40,616 bases of DNA from Thiomicrorhabdus sp034722175 (GTDB lineage Bacteria; Pseudomonadota; Gammaproteobacteria; Thiomicrospirales; Thiomicrospiraceae). Position numbers and translations under genes: made by a program. Below, piece by piece: positions 23,051 to 30,188 of the stretch. How positions within the stretch are numbered: position 1 is the first letter of the stretch; each line of letters opens with the position of its first letter. Location of the stretch: the NCBI GenBank assembly GCA_034722175.1, contig JAYENR010000170.1, forward strand, positions 1-40,616. Direction: 5' to 3'. The notes below the pieces were generated by a model that saw nothing but the letters and a program-made list of their open reading frames with translations, was not told where the DNA came from and ran no database searches.

Positions 23051-23830
23051 ATGTTAATGGTCGTGTCACCAGCCAAAGCGTTGGATGAAACCTCAGCGGT
23101 TCAAACAGAGTTGCATACCGAGTGCGCTTTTTTGGATCAGGCAGAAGCCTTGATTGAAGAGTTACAGTTAATTGGCCCTATTGAAGTCGGGCAGTTAATG
23201 CACATCAGTGAAAAGCTGTCAGAATTAAATTATGAGCGTTTTCAGGCGTGGCAACGACCTTTTCCGGTAGATAAAGCTAAACAAGCGGCTTGGTTATTTA
23301 AAGGTGATGTCTATCAAGGATTGGATGCCTATTCATTATCTGAAGCGGGCATTAACTACATTCAGAATCATTTAAGAATCTTATCAGGCCTGTATGGTCT
23401 ATTAAAACCGTGTGATGATATGTTGCCGTATCGTTTAGAGATGGGGACTAAGTTTGCCAATAAACAAGGTAAAGACCTTTACGAATTTTGGGGGAGCCAG
23501 ATTACCGATCTGTTAAATGAACAATTAGCTGAGCAGAGCAGCCAAACCTTGGTTAACTTGGCTTCAAATGAATACTTTAAAGCCGTAAAGAAAAAAGAAC
23601 TGAACGGTCGAATAATCACGCCGATCTTCAAAGATTGGAAAGCTGGTAAATATAAAATTATCAGTTTCTATGCTAAAAAAGCCCGTGGTTTAATGGCTCG
23701 TTATGCCGCAGATAACTTAATTGAGAATGCCGAAGACTTAAAGTATTTTGATATTGATGGTTATAAGTTCGATCCAGAACAATCATCCGAAACCGACTGG
23801 GTCTTTACAAGAAAAGTTGAAGCATCATAA
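23051..23830 (+). CDS. yaaA: Peroxide stress protein YaaA
   Basis: DUF328/YaaA family protein that limits intracellular iron and DNA damage under hydrogen peroxide stress in E. coli. It has the family start MLMVVSPAKALDE and internal motifs LRILSGLYGLLKPCDDMLPYRLEMGTK, LVNLASNEYFKAV and IISFYAKKARGLMARY, and ends with a FDxDGYKF-type segment. An AAAGGAAA Shine-Dalgarno lies 5-7 nt upstream. Length 259 aa is standard. It is followed by its own terminator and then a DyP peroxidase on the same strand. Confidence 0.95.
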   Translation: MLMVVSPAKALDETSAVQTELHTECAFLDQAEALIEELQLIGPIEVGQLMHISEKLSELNYERFQAWQRPFPVDKAKQAAWLFKGDVYQGLDAYSLSEAGINYIQNHLRILSGLYGLLKPCDDMLPYRLEMGTKFANKQGKDLYEFWGSQITDLLNEQLAEQSSQTLVNLASNEYFKAVKKKELNGRIITPIFKDWKAGKYKIISFYAKKARGLMARYAADNLIENAEDLKYFDIDGYKFDPEQSSETDWVFTRKVEAS

Positions 23831-23853
23831 CTTATTGATCACTTTCTTTTTAT

Positions 23854-23879
23854 AAGCCAGCGAAATGCTGGTTTTTTTG
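23854..23879 (+). terminator. Rho-independent terminator of yaaA
   Basis: GCCAGC / GCTGGT with loop GAAAT is followed by a run of seven T residues. It begins 24 bp past the stop. Confidence 0.85.
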
Positions 23880-23927
23880 TCTCTATGAATTAGACTGCAT
23901 AAACAAAACTCAAAATGGCTAATAAAT

Positions 23928-24836
23928 ATGACAATTAAAACCCCACAAACAGGAATTTTTAGAGAAAACGCTCAACATATGCACTTTCTTGAATATCGTT
24001 TGACTACTTCAAGTTTGGCTGAGATCAAGCTTGCGATTGCAGAGGCTATGCCAATTCATCATCCCGAACAGATTTCGTTAGTGATCAGTTTTGGAAAACA
24101 GGCTTGGCAACAGCTACAGCCAAGTTGGGTTCCGACCACCTTGGAAAACTTCAAAACTCTCAACGGTCAACAAGGTCATGTCGCTCCTTCTACTCAAGCC
24201 GATGTTTTCTTTTGGATTCAAGGCATGGATATGAGTGCGGTGTTTGACCAAGCCATGCAAGTGCAGAGTGCAATGCAAGCGGTTGCGGAACTAACGCTGG
24301 AGCAACAAGGTTTTGATTACCACCATAATCTGGATTTAATTGGATTTGAAGATGGCACGGCCAACCCTAAAACCGATGAGCTTAAACGTGATGCTGCGAT
24401 CATACCTGTTGGACAACCAGGTGAGGGTGGAAGTTTAGTGTTAAGCCAAAAATGGGTGCATGATATGTCTAAGTGGAATGCGGTTCCAGTACATTGTCAG
24501 GAAGGAATTATTGGGCGTACCAAAGATGAAAATATTGAATTAGAGGGCGATGCCATGCCGGATAATTCACATATTAGCCGTACCGATTTAAAAGTCGATG
24601 GCGTACCGATGAAAATCTATCGTCGTTCCGCACCGTTTGGAACCGTACAAGAGAAAGGTTTACTGTTTTTGGCTTTTGCCTGCGATCTGATTCGTTTTAG
24701 CTCACAATTAGAAAGTATGTACGGCTTAACCGAAGATAAAAAAATCGACCAGTTAATCAATTACTCAAAAGCGGTATCAGGCTCCTATTGGTTTGCCCCA
24801 GCGATTGAAGATTTACAGGAAGTTTTAGAGGGTTGA
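23928..24836 (+). CDS. DyP-type heme peroxidase
   Basis: Dye-decolorizing peroxidase, a heme enzyme of the chlorite-dismutase-like fold. The defining GFEDGTANP motif is at residues 139-147, with D142 as the distal acid. H215 in NSHISRTD is the likely proximal heme ligand, and R233 in IYRRSAPFG the distal arginine. No Tat or Sec signal is present, so it is probably cytoplasmic or encapsulated, as in class B (YfeX-like) enzymes. Length is 302 aa. No encapsulin gene is adjacent. It belongs to the peroxide-related group at 22.5-25.8 kb. Confidence 0.93.
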   Translation: MTIKTPQTGIFRENAQHMHFLEYRLTTSSLAEIKLAIAEAMPIHHPEQISLVISFGKQAWQQLQPSWVPTTLENFKTLNGQQGHVAPSTQADVFFWIQGMDMSAVFDQAMQVQSAMQAVAELTLEQQGFDYHHNLDLIGFEDGTANPKTDELKRDAAIIPVGQPGEGGSLVLSQKWVHDMSKWNAVPVHCQEGIIGRTKDENIELEGDAMPDNSHISRTDLKVDGVPMKIYRRSAPFGTVQEKGLLFLAFACDLIRFSSQLESMYGLTEDKKIDQLINYSKAVSGSYWFAPAIEDLQEVLEG

Positions 24837-24927
24837 TTTAACACAAAGGCATTTGTAGAATCAATTGGTTCAGTGTTACAGGTAATTTAATCGGGTCCGA
24901 TCACTTTGTTTTAGCCCGATTAAGAGC

Positions 24928-24943
24928 ACACCAGGCCTGTTCA
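24928..24943. repeat. CAGGCCTG palindrome after the DyP gene
   Basis: ACACCAGGCCTGTTCA (core 24932-24939) lies 91 bp past the DyP stop. It is nearly identical to the copy at 26223-26238, with the same asymmetric arms. Confidence 0.7.
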
Positions 24944-25017
24944 GTTTTGAATTGAAGTTCTACAAATTAATGGGATCGGATACCCTTGATCTATTCTGTT
25001 TATAGGGTTAGTTAAAA

Positions 25018-25055
25018 ACAAAAAAGCCATTAAGAGAAGCTCTTAATGGCTTTTT
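25018..25055 (-). terminator. Terminator of the peroxiredoxin gene
   Basis: A perfect 16-bp stem, AAAAAGCCATTAAGAG / CTCTTAATGGCTTTTT (25021-25036 with 25040-25055), has a 3-nt loop and A/T tracts on both sides. It lies 26 bp past the minus-strand stop. Confidence 0.93.
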
Positions 25056-25081
25056 GTTTAGATTAAGTTTTTATAATCTAA

Positions 25082-25735
25082 CTATAGCGATTTCGTACAG
25101 AAATAGAAATCAACACAGTCATAATCATCAGATGCCATACGTTCTTTCGCTTCTTCTGCGGTTGCAGCTGGTGGAACAATCACTTTATCACCAGGCTGCC
25201 AAGCTGCCGGCGTTGCTACTTTGTGCTCGTCAGACGTTTGCATGGCTTTAACAAGACGCACAAACTCATCCATTGAACGACCATTGCTCATTGGGTAGTA
25301 CATCATTGCACGAAGTACGCCTTTATCATCAATAATGAAGGTTGCACGGACAGCAGAAGTATCAGCGGCACCCGGATGAACCATTCCGTAGGCGGTTGCT
25401 ACTTTCATGTCAAGGTCTGCAATAATTGGAAATTCGATTTCCATACCCCAGTTTTGTTTAATATTTAATTCCCAAGCAATGTGAGAATGGTGAGAGTCAA
25501 TAGAAAGACCTAATAGCTCACAATTTAACTCGTCAAACTGAGGTTTACGTTCTTGGAAAGCCATAAATTCTGTTGTGCATACAGGCGTAAAATCGGCTGG
25601 ATGTGAGAATAGAATTAACCACTTGCCTTTATAATCTTCTAGGGTTTTACGACCATGAGTAGTCACTGCGTCAAACGCAGGAGCTGCTTCATTCAAACGT
25701 GGTAGTGAAATGATTTCAGATTCTTGATTTTCCAT
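25082..25735 (-). CDS. Peroxiredoxin (Prx6-like)
   Basis: Thiol peroxidase that reduces hydroperoxides. The active-site segment is FSHPADFTPVCTTE; numbering from the chosen start, the peroxidatic cysteine is C53 with P46 and T50. RATFIIDDKGVLRAMMYYP and the long C-terminal region PAAWQPGDKVIVPPAAT are typical of Prx6-type enzymes. Two further cysteines near the end (C207, C213) could act as resolving residues. The ATG at 25735 is chosen over 25753 because AAGGAAG lies 6 nt before it. Divergent upstream DNA has a TATAGT box and an OxyR-like palindrome. Confidence 0.93.
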   Translation of the reverse strand: MENQESEIISLPRLNEAAPAFDAVTTHGRKTLEDYKGKWLILFSHPADFTPVCTTEFMAFQERKPQFDELNCELLGLSIDSHHSHIAWELNIKQNWGMEIEFPIIADLDMKVATAYGMVHPGAADTSAVRATFIIDDKGVLRAMMYYPMSNGRSMDEFVRLVKAMQTSDEHKVATPAAWQPGDKVIVPPAATAEEAKERMASDDYDCVDFYFCTKSL

Positions 25736-25828
25736 GATAGCTTCCTTGTTCATTGATATGAAATGGTCTGTATGAATTAATTATTTAATTCTTGAACATA
25801 CTATAACTAAACGCCTATGGTTAATAAA

Positions 25829-25865
25829 GTTAATTAAATTTATTCATTTAATAGTTTTTAACTAT
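25829..25865 (-). promoter_or_regulatory. Possible OxyR site upstream of the peroxiredoxin gene
   Basis: ATAGTTTTTAACTAT at 25851-25865 fits the OxyR half-motif ATAG-N-T-NNN-A-N-CTAT at every fixed position. A weaker copy (6 of 10 fixed positions) lies one spacer of 7 bp away at 25829-25843, as in the tandem OxyR consensus. It is about 95-130 bp upstream of the peroxiredoxin start. The region is AT-rich, so chance is possible. Confidence 0.35.
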
Positions 25866-26097
25866 TGATTCCGCTCAGTTGATTGATAATTTTGATTTAC
25901 CAGCTTTTCGGTTACATCAACTAAAAGGCTGTCGAGAAAGTATTTATTCGATTGCAGTTAATGGTAATTGGAGAGTTACTTTTGAGTCTAAAAATGGCAA
26001 TGCTTATATTGAATTATCAGGACTATCATTAATGACTATGCACAAACCTCTCCATTCAGGTGAGTTTGTTCAGATGGTTGATGCCGAGCCATTTTAA
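25855..26097 (+). pseudogene. Decayed higB toxin fused in frame to the start of higA
   Basis: The open stretch begins right after a TAG at 25852 and has no good start codon (first candidate TTG at 25879, no Shine-Dalgarno). It encodes the second half of a HigB/RelE-type toxin: FRLHQLKGCRESIYSIAVNGNWRVTF then NGNAYI. The N-terminal ~40 residues of HigB are missing, and so is the NYEDYH-like end. It continues directly into MTMHKPLHSGEFVQMV (ATG at 26032), which is the usual start of HigA antitoxins (M-MHNPPHPGE type), and stops after a few more codons. A toxin with its N-terminal half gone should be inactive. Confidence 0.75.
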
Positions 26098-26167
26098 AGC
26101 GCTTGGGAGAACACTAGAGAGTTGATTAGCGATACAAGACAACTATGATCAATGGAAAGAGAGATAG
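26078..26167 (+). pseudogene. higA antitoxin C-terminal remnant
   Basis: In a different frame from the preceding ORF, the DNA reads MPSHFKALGRTLES, stop (TGA at 26123), LAIQDNYDQWKER, stop (TAG at 26165). This is the end of a HigA protein, whose usual form is ...KALGRSPESWL-MQ-NYDLW. The TGA replaces the expected conserved Trp codon (TGG). The helix-turn-helix middle of HigA is missing between this piece and the MTMHKPL start. The antitoxin is therefore broken by deletion, frameshift and nonsense change. Confidence 0.7.
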
Positions 26168-26222
26168 GTACTTAATGTAAGCCAAGTTGAAAATGTAAAG
26201 TTTTTTTGGCCTGAATTTAAAG

Positions 26223-26238
26223 TCACCAGGCCTGTTCA
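26223..26238. repeat. CAGGCCTG palindrome after hslO
   Basis: TCACCAGGCCTGTTCA (core 26227-26234) lies 38 bp past the hslO stop. A GGCCTG at 26208-26213 could pair with its CAGGCC, but no U-run follows on the minus strand. Confidence 0.7.
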
Positions 26239-26275
26239 GTTTCGAATTGGATTTTGAACCTTTTACTGAAAAAAC

Positions 26276-27136
26276 TTATTGAATAGTCGGTTGCTCTTCT
26301 GCAAACATAGCGGTGATATCATCTTTATTTAGGCGTAAATGAAAGTTACACATTTCGTTATGAATGACAATTTCACCTTGTTCTTCTAAGATCTTACGAA
26401 CCTCTTCTTCTCCTAGTGATCTCAGCATATTGTAGACACGCTCTTTGTCTTCTGGACATTCGTAAATCACCTCTTGCGCATTGAACATTTCAAGCGTTTC
26501 CTCATGGAACAAGATGTGCAGTAACTTTTCTGCAGAAAGGTTAGTCAGTTCTCGGTCTTTAACGGTGGTGGTTAGATGTAAAATACGTTCCCAACCGTCT
26601 TCGTCACGACCATCGGTTTCTGGCATCTTCTGAATCATTACACCACCTAGTCTGTTTTGATCAGCCGCTAACCAGATTTTTGAGGGTAGTTGTTCTGACT
26701 GACTCAGGTAGGTTTCAAAACATTTTGCAATCGTATCACCATCACGGGGTACATAAGATTGGTAGTGGTGTTGGGTTTGGGTGTTTTCTAACGTCATTAG
26801 AATTTGCCCGTCACCCAGCAGCTCGTCCATGCTACTTTGATCGGTAATTTCTTGATTTGTTTTGGCTACGCCACGAATTTTAAGATCGTGTGTCACATCC
26901 ACCACCAATAAAGTGATTGGCCCAGAGCCTTGAACCTGCATAGTCACTCGACCTTCATGTTTCATGCCATTGGCCATCAGGACCGACATCGCGGCTAACT
27001 CACCAAGCATTTTAATAATGCTGTCTGGGTAGTGACGATCCTTTAACATTGCCTGCCAGCTCTCTTGCAGTTGAATGTGTTGACCGCGAATATTCAGTTC
27101 TTTAAATAAAAAGCGTTGGACGGCATTGTGTGACAT
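26276..27136 (-). CDS. hslO: Redox-regulated chaperone Hsp33 with reduced cysteine set
   Basis: Cytosolic holdase chaperone Hsp33. The N-terminal chaperone domain is complete (GELAAMSVLMANGMKHEGRVTMQVQGSGPITLLVVDV; SYVPRDGDTIAKCFETYLSQSEQLPSKIWLA). The C-terminal switch domain has YECPEDKERVYNMLRSLGEEEVRKILEEQGEI followed by HNEMCNF. E. coli Hsp33 has four zinc cysteines (C232, C234, C265, C268). Here only C227 and C263 remain, at the exact 36-residue spacing of C232 and C268. The other two positions are E229 and N260. Length 286 aa is normal and the frame is intact, so this is a real variant rather than an error. Located 48 bp after lipA on the same strand. Confidence 0.93.
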   Translation of the reverse strand: MSHNAVQRFLFKELNIRGQHIQLQESWQAMLKDRHYPDSIIKMLGELAAMSVLMANGMKHEGRVTMQVQGSGPITLLVVDVTHDLKIRGVAKTNQEITDQSSMDELLGDGQILMTLENTQTQHHYQSYVPRDGDTIAKCFETYLSQSEQLPSKIWLAADQNRLGGVMIQKMPETDGRDEDGWERILHLTTTVKDRELTNLSAEKLLHILFHEETLEMFNAQEVIYECPEDKERVYNMLRSLGEEEVRKILEEQGEIVIHNEMCNFHLRLNKDDITAMFAEEQPTIQ

Positions 27137-27184
27137 GATGGTTTCTCGTGTTAAATCGGTAAATAGTGTTTTTTGGTAAAACTT

Positions 27185-28195
27185 TTAGTGTGCTAACTCT
27201 TTGGCTTGCAAGTCTGCATGATATGACGAGCGAACCATTGGCCCTGAAGCCACATTGGTGAAGCCCATCTCATAACCGGCCTCTTCAACTTGTTTAAACT
27301 CTTCGGGTGTCCAATATTTTTTAACACCAATGTGAAAGTCACTAGGTTGTAAGTATTGGCCAACGGTCAACATTTCAACATCGTGAGCACGTAGATCAGA
27401 CATCACTTGCAATAACTCTTCCATGGTTTCACCCAAACCAACCATTAGGCCTGATTTAGTCACCACGTCTGGATTCATTGCTTTGAAACGTTTTAACAGA
27501 TCTAAAGAGGCCTGGTAATCCGCACCCGGACGGGCTTCTTCATACAGACGTGGCACGGTTTCTAGATTGTGGTTTAGAACGTCTGGAGCAGACTGGCTTA
27601 GCGTTTCTAATGCGACTGATAAACGGCCACGGAAGTCCGGAACTAAGGTTTCAATTCTGAGACTTGGTAAGCGATTGCGTAACTCAGTGACGACGTTAGT
27701 AAAGTGCTGGGCACCGCCATCACGCAGATCGTCACGATCCACCGAGGTGATGACAACATATTTTAGTTTCATCGCCTGAACGGTCTCAGCCAAATGTTTC
27801 GGTTCAGTCGTATCTAACGGTTTTGGACGACCATGTGTGACGTCGCAGAACGGGCATTTACGGGTGCAGATGTCACCCATAATCATAAAGGTCGCGGTAC
27901 CATGACCAAAACACTCACCTAAATTTGGGCAAGAGGCCTCTTCACAAACTGAGTGCAACCCTTTCTCTCGCATGATGTTTTTAAGTTCAGTCACGCGGTG
28001 CATGTCTTTGGCTTTAGGAAGCTGGGCTTTGATCCAACGAGGTTTTTTAAGTTTCTCTGCCGTTGGGTCAGGACGATGCTTTAAAGATTTGGTTTTGTAT
28101 TGTCCTTTTGGCATCGCCTCGTTACGTTCTTTCAAACTGTTACGATTGCCAATGGCATCCAGGCTAATTTCTTGAAATTGTGGGGGATTTGACAT
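27185..28195 (-). CDS. lipA: Lipoyl synthase LipA
   Basis: Radical-SAM enzyme that inserts two sulfurs into protein-bound octanoyl groups to form lipoyl cofactors. The auxiliary [4Fe-4S] cluster motif is CEEASCPNLGEC and the radical-SAM motif is CTRKCPFC. The C-terminal RSSYHA supplies the serine ligand of the auxiliary cluster. The 336-aa length includes a basic N-terminal extension of about 50 residues. It follows lipB on the same strand, as in E. coli. An in-frame ATG at residue 28 is possible but would shorten the family-typical lead. Confidence 0.97.
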   Translation of the reverse strand: MSNPPQFQEISLDAIGNRNSLKERNEAMPKGQYKTKSLKHRPDPTAEKLKKPRWIKAQLPKAKDMHRVTELKNIMREKGLHSVCEEASCPNLGECFGHGTATFMIMGDICTRKCPFCDVTHGRPKPLDTTEPKHLAETVQAMKLKYVVITSVDRDDLRDGGAQHFTNVVTELRNRLPSLRIETLVPDFRGRLSVALETLSQSAPDVLNHNLETVPRLYEEARPGADYQASLDLLKRFKAMNPDVVTKSGLMVGLGETMEELLQVMSDLRAHDVEMLTVGQYLQPSDFHIGVKKYWTPEEFKQVEEAGYEMGFTNVASGPMVRSSYHADLQAKELAH

Positions 28196-28262
28196 CTTTT
28201 AAACCGGTCCGTTCAGCTTTAATATCGGCGTATTATAGCGGATTTGCTTGGGAAAGGCTTGT

Positions 28263-28886
28263 TCAGTCGTTGGCAGTTTTGATTTTGCTTTGCAGAATCT
28301 CAGCAAGTTGTTGTCCAAGCGTTTCTAAATCTGGACAGGCCTGGTCAGTGAGTTGTTCACTTAGTTGTGTCATTTGCATGCCTTGTAGGCCACAAGGGTT
28401 GATCATTTGGAAAGGCGTTAGATCCATATCGACATTTAAAGCCAAGCCGTGATAACTCTTCTGTTTACGGATTTTAAGACCTAAAGAGGCAATTTTATTG
28501 TTATTGACATACACGCCAGGCGCATCGGCACGAGCAATCGCTTCAATATCAAAGTTCTTTAGTAACTCAATAATAGCCTCTTCAATCAGAGTGACTAATT
28601 TACGCACCCCAAGCTGATTGCGTTTTAAGTCGATTAAAACATAAATGACTAGCTGTCCTGGCCCATGATAGGTGACCTGTCCCCCACGGTCGGTCTGCAC
28701 TAATGGAATGTGGGGGGCGAGTTGCAATAAGTGTTCGGCTTTCCCATTTAAACCTTGGGTAAACACAGCAGGGTGCTCAACAATCCACAGTTCATCGGCG
28801 GTGTTTTCATCACGTTGATTGGTAAAGTCTTGCATCGCTTGCCAAGTGGCTTGGTAGGGTTGCTGACCGAGTTGCTTAATGTGCAT
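28263..28886 (-). CDS. lipB: Octanoyltransferase LipB
   Basis: Transfers octanoyl from acyl carrier protein to lipoyl domains, the step before LipA. Motifs: the TDRGGQVTYHGPGQLVIYVLIDL segment, ASLGLKIRK with the catalytic Lys, and MINPCGLQGMQMTQL with the catalytic Cys (about C165). The ATG at 28886 gives a 207-aa protein starting MHIKQLGQQPYQATW, the usual LipB start. A TTG at 28919 would add 11 unrelated residues. A CAGGCCTG copy with flanking arms (28333-28348) lies in the last part of the coding sequence. It sits between ybeD and lipA. Confidence 0.95.
   Translation of the reverse strand: MHIKQLGQQPYQATWQAMQDFTNQRDENTADELWIVEHPAVFTQGLNGKAEHLLQLAPHIPLVQTDRGGQVTYHGPGQLVIYVLIDLKRNQLGVRKLVTLIEEAIIELLKNFDIEAIARADAPGVYVNNNKIASLGLKIRKQKSYHGLALNVDMDLTPFQMINPCGLQGMQMTQLSEQLTDQACPDLETLGQQLAEILQSKIKTAND
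28333..28348. repeat. CAGGCCTG palindrome inside lipB
   Basis: GGACAGGCCTGGTCAG (core 28336-28343) retains the outer GGTCAG arm of the intergenic copies. It encodes the LTDQACPD part of the weakly conserved LipB C-terminus, where insertion of an element would be tolerated. Confidence 0.5.
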
Positions 28887-28941
28887 AGGATGAGAGTTCA
28901 GGGTAGGGAGCCTGCACAACTTGACGTTGTGCTTGATTGAT

Positions 28942-29226
28942 TTACAGAGTCATTAAGCACATCGGGTGCTTTTTAAGATCACCATACACACCGTGAATCT
29001 GTTCGATACAAGTGGCATAAAAAGTGATATTGACCGAGATGAATTTTTTACCTTTTGAGTCCGTCACTTGAATGTTGTCACGAGAGACATCGGGTGCATA
29101 TCTTTGAGTAATCTCAAACACCAGCTCAATAAACTCTTCGGTGTTGTGCCCCATCGCTTTTAGGCGATAGTCACAAGGGAAGTCAATTAAGCTGGCATTA
29201 TCTGGACTGTGTAAATCTTTGGTCAT
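28942..29226 (-). CDS. ybeD: YbeD/DUF493 family protein
   Basis: Small regulatory-like protein of the UPF0250 family with an ACT-like alpha/beta fold. It matches YbeD along its length: LIDFPCDYRLKAMGHNTEEFIELVFEITQRYAPD, then SKGKKFISVNITFYATCIEQIHGVYGDLKKHP and the terminal hydrophobic CLMTL. Length 94 aa. It sits between dat and lipB, the conserved dacA-ybeD-lipB neighbourhood. The molecular role of the family is not settled. Confidence 0.92.
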   Translation of the reverse strand: MTKDLHSPDNASLIDFPCDYRLKAMGHNTEEFIELVFEITQRYAPDVSRDNIQVTDSKGKKFISVNITFYATCIEQIHGVYGDLKKHPMCLMTL

Positions 29227-29251
29227 GGGGGCTTCTATTCTTTAATTTGGA

Positions 29252-30145
29252 TTACGATTGTTGTTCTTCAATAAACGCCATTTTATGCGTTTGATAGTGC
29301 TGACGCATCGTTTGCCAAACACTGCCTGGTTTTCCCGTACCTACGGGTTGGCCATCTAGTTCTGTGACAGGTTGGGCTTCTTTGGTTGAGCTGGTTAACC
29401 AGATCTCATCGGCGTCTTTGAGGTCTTCTAAGGTTAGGTCGATCTCAACTAAAGGTATATGGTGACTCTCTGCCACTCTTTCAATAACCGTACGTGTCAC
29501 ACCGGGCAAAATTTTATTGCTGTTAGGCGGAGTCAGCAGAGTGCCGTTTTTAACAATAAAGATATTACTGGCAGTACCTTCTGAAACTAACCCTTCCCTT
29601 GAGATTAAGATCGCATCATCCGCACCTTGCTGTTTGGCCGCTAATTTCATCATCACGTTAGGCAGTAGAGTAATGGCTTTAATGTCACAACGTAACCAAC
29701 GAATATCTTCTAAACTAATGACCTTAATACCATTGTTGACGATCTCATTGGCTAATGGTTTTAGCGGATTAGTATAAGCGTAGATACTTGGCGTTAAACA
29801 GTCGGCAGGCATATGATCACGCACCATTTGAATGCCACGTGTCACTTGCAGATAGATAAATTGATCTTCCCAAGGGTGTTGTTCAATCAAACTATTAATG
29901 AGATTAAACCACTCATCATCGGTTAGAGAGTTAACAATACCTACGCCCTGCAGACTCTTTTTTAAACGTTGCAGATGTTCTGGCCAAGCAAACAGTTTAC
30001 GTTGATAAACCGGGATCACTTCATACACACCGTCACCAAATAGGAAACCGCGATCTTGGGTTGAGATTGCGGCTTCACTCATAGGCATAAATTCACCGTT
30101 TAAATACACGGTTTGTTGCATGATGGGTGAGGTGTTTTGAGTCAT
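29252..30145 (-). CDS. dat: D-amino acid (D-alanine) aminotransferase
   Basis: PLP fold-type IV aminotransferase. The D-amino-acid-transaminase pattern is visible: VYLNGEFMPMSEAAISTQDRGFLFGDGVYEVIPVY at the start, CDIKAITLLPNVMMKLAA with the PLP lysine (about K156), and GLVSEGTASNIFIVKNGTLLTPP. The class signature and its place beside dacA and ybeD favour a D-alanine/D-glutamate role in peptidoglycan metabolism over branched-chain transamination. A TTG at 30160 is less likely than the ATG at 30145; the ATG at 30121 is also possible. It lies 43 bp after dacA. Confidence 0.88.
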   Translation of the reverse strand: MTQNTSPIMQQTVYLNGEFMPMSEAAISTQDRGFLFGDGVYEVIPVYQRKLFAWPEHLQRLKKSLQGVGIVNSLTDDEWFNLINSLIEQHPWEDQFIYLQVTRGIQMVRDHMPADCLTPSIYAYTNPLKPLANEIVNNGIKVISLEDIRWLRCDIKAITLLPNVMMKLAAKQQGADDAILISREGLVSEGTASNIFIVKNGTLLTPPNSNKILPGVTRTVIERVAESHHIPLVEIDLTLEDLKDADEIWLTSSTKEAQPVTELDGQPVGTGKPGSVWQTMRQHYQTHKMAFIEEQQS

Positions 30146-30188
30146 GTTGTCGATGTCCAAAATTACTCTACTGAACGAATTTAAACGT

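Noticed and set aside
26208..26232. GGCCTG/CAGGCC pairing as an hslO terminator
   Set aside because: The T-run is on the wrong side; on the minus strand the stem is followed by A residues.
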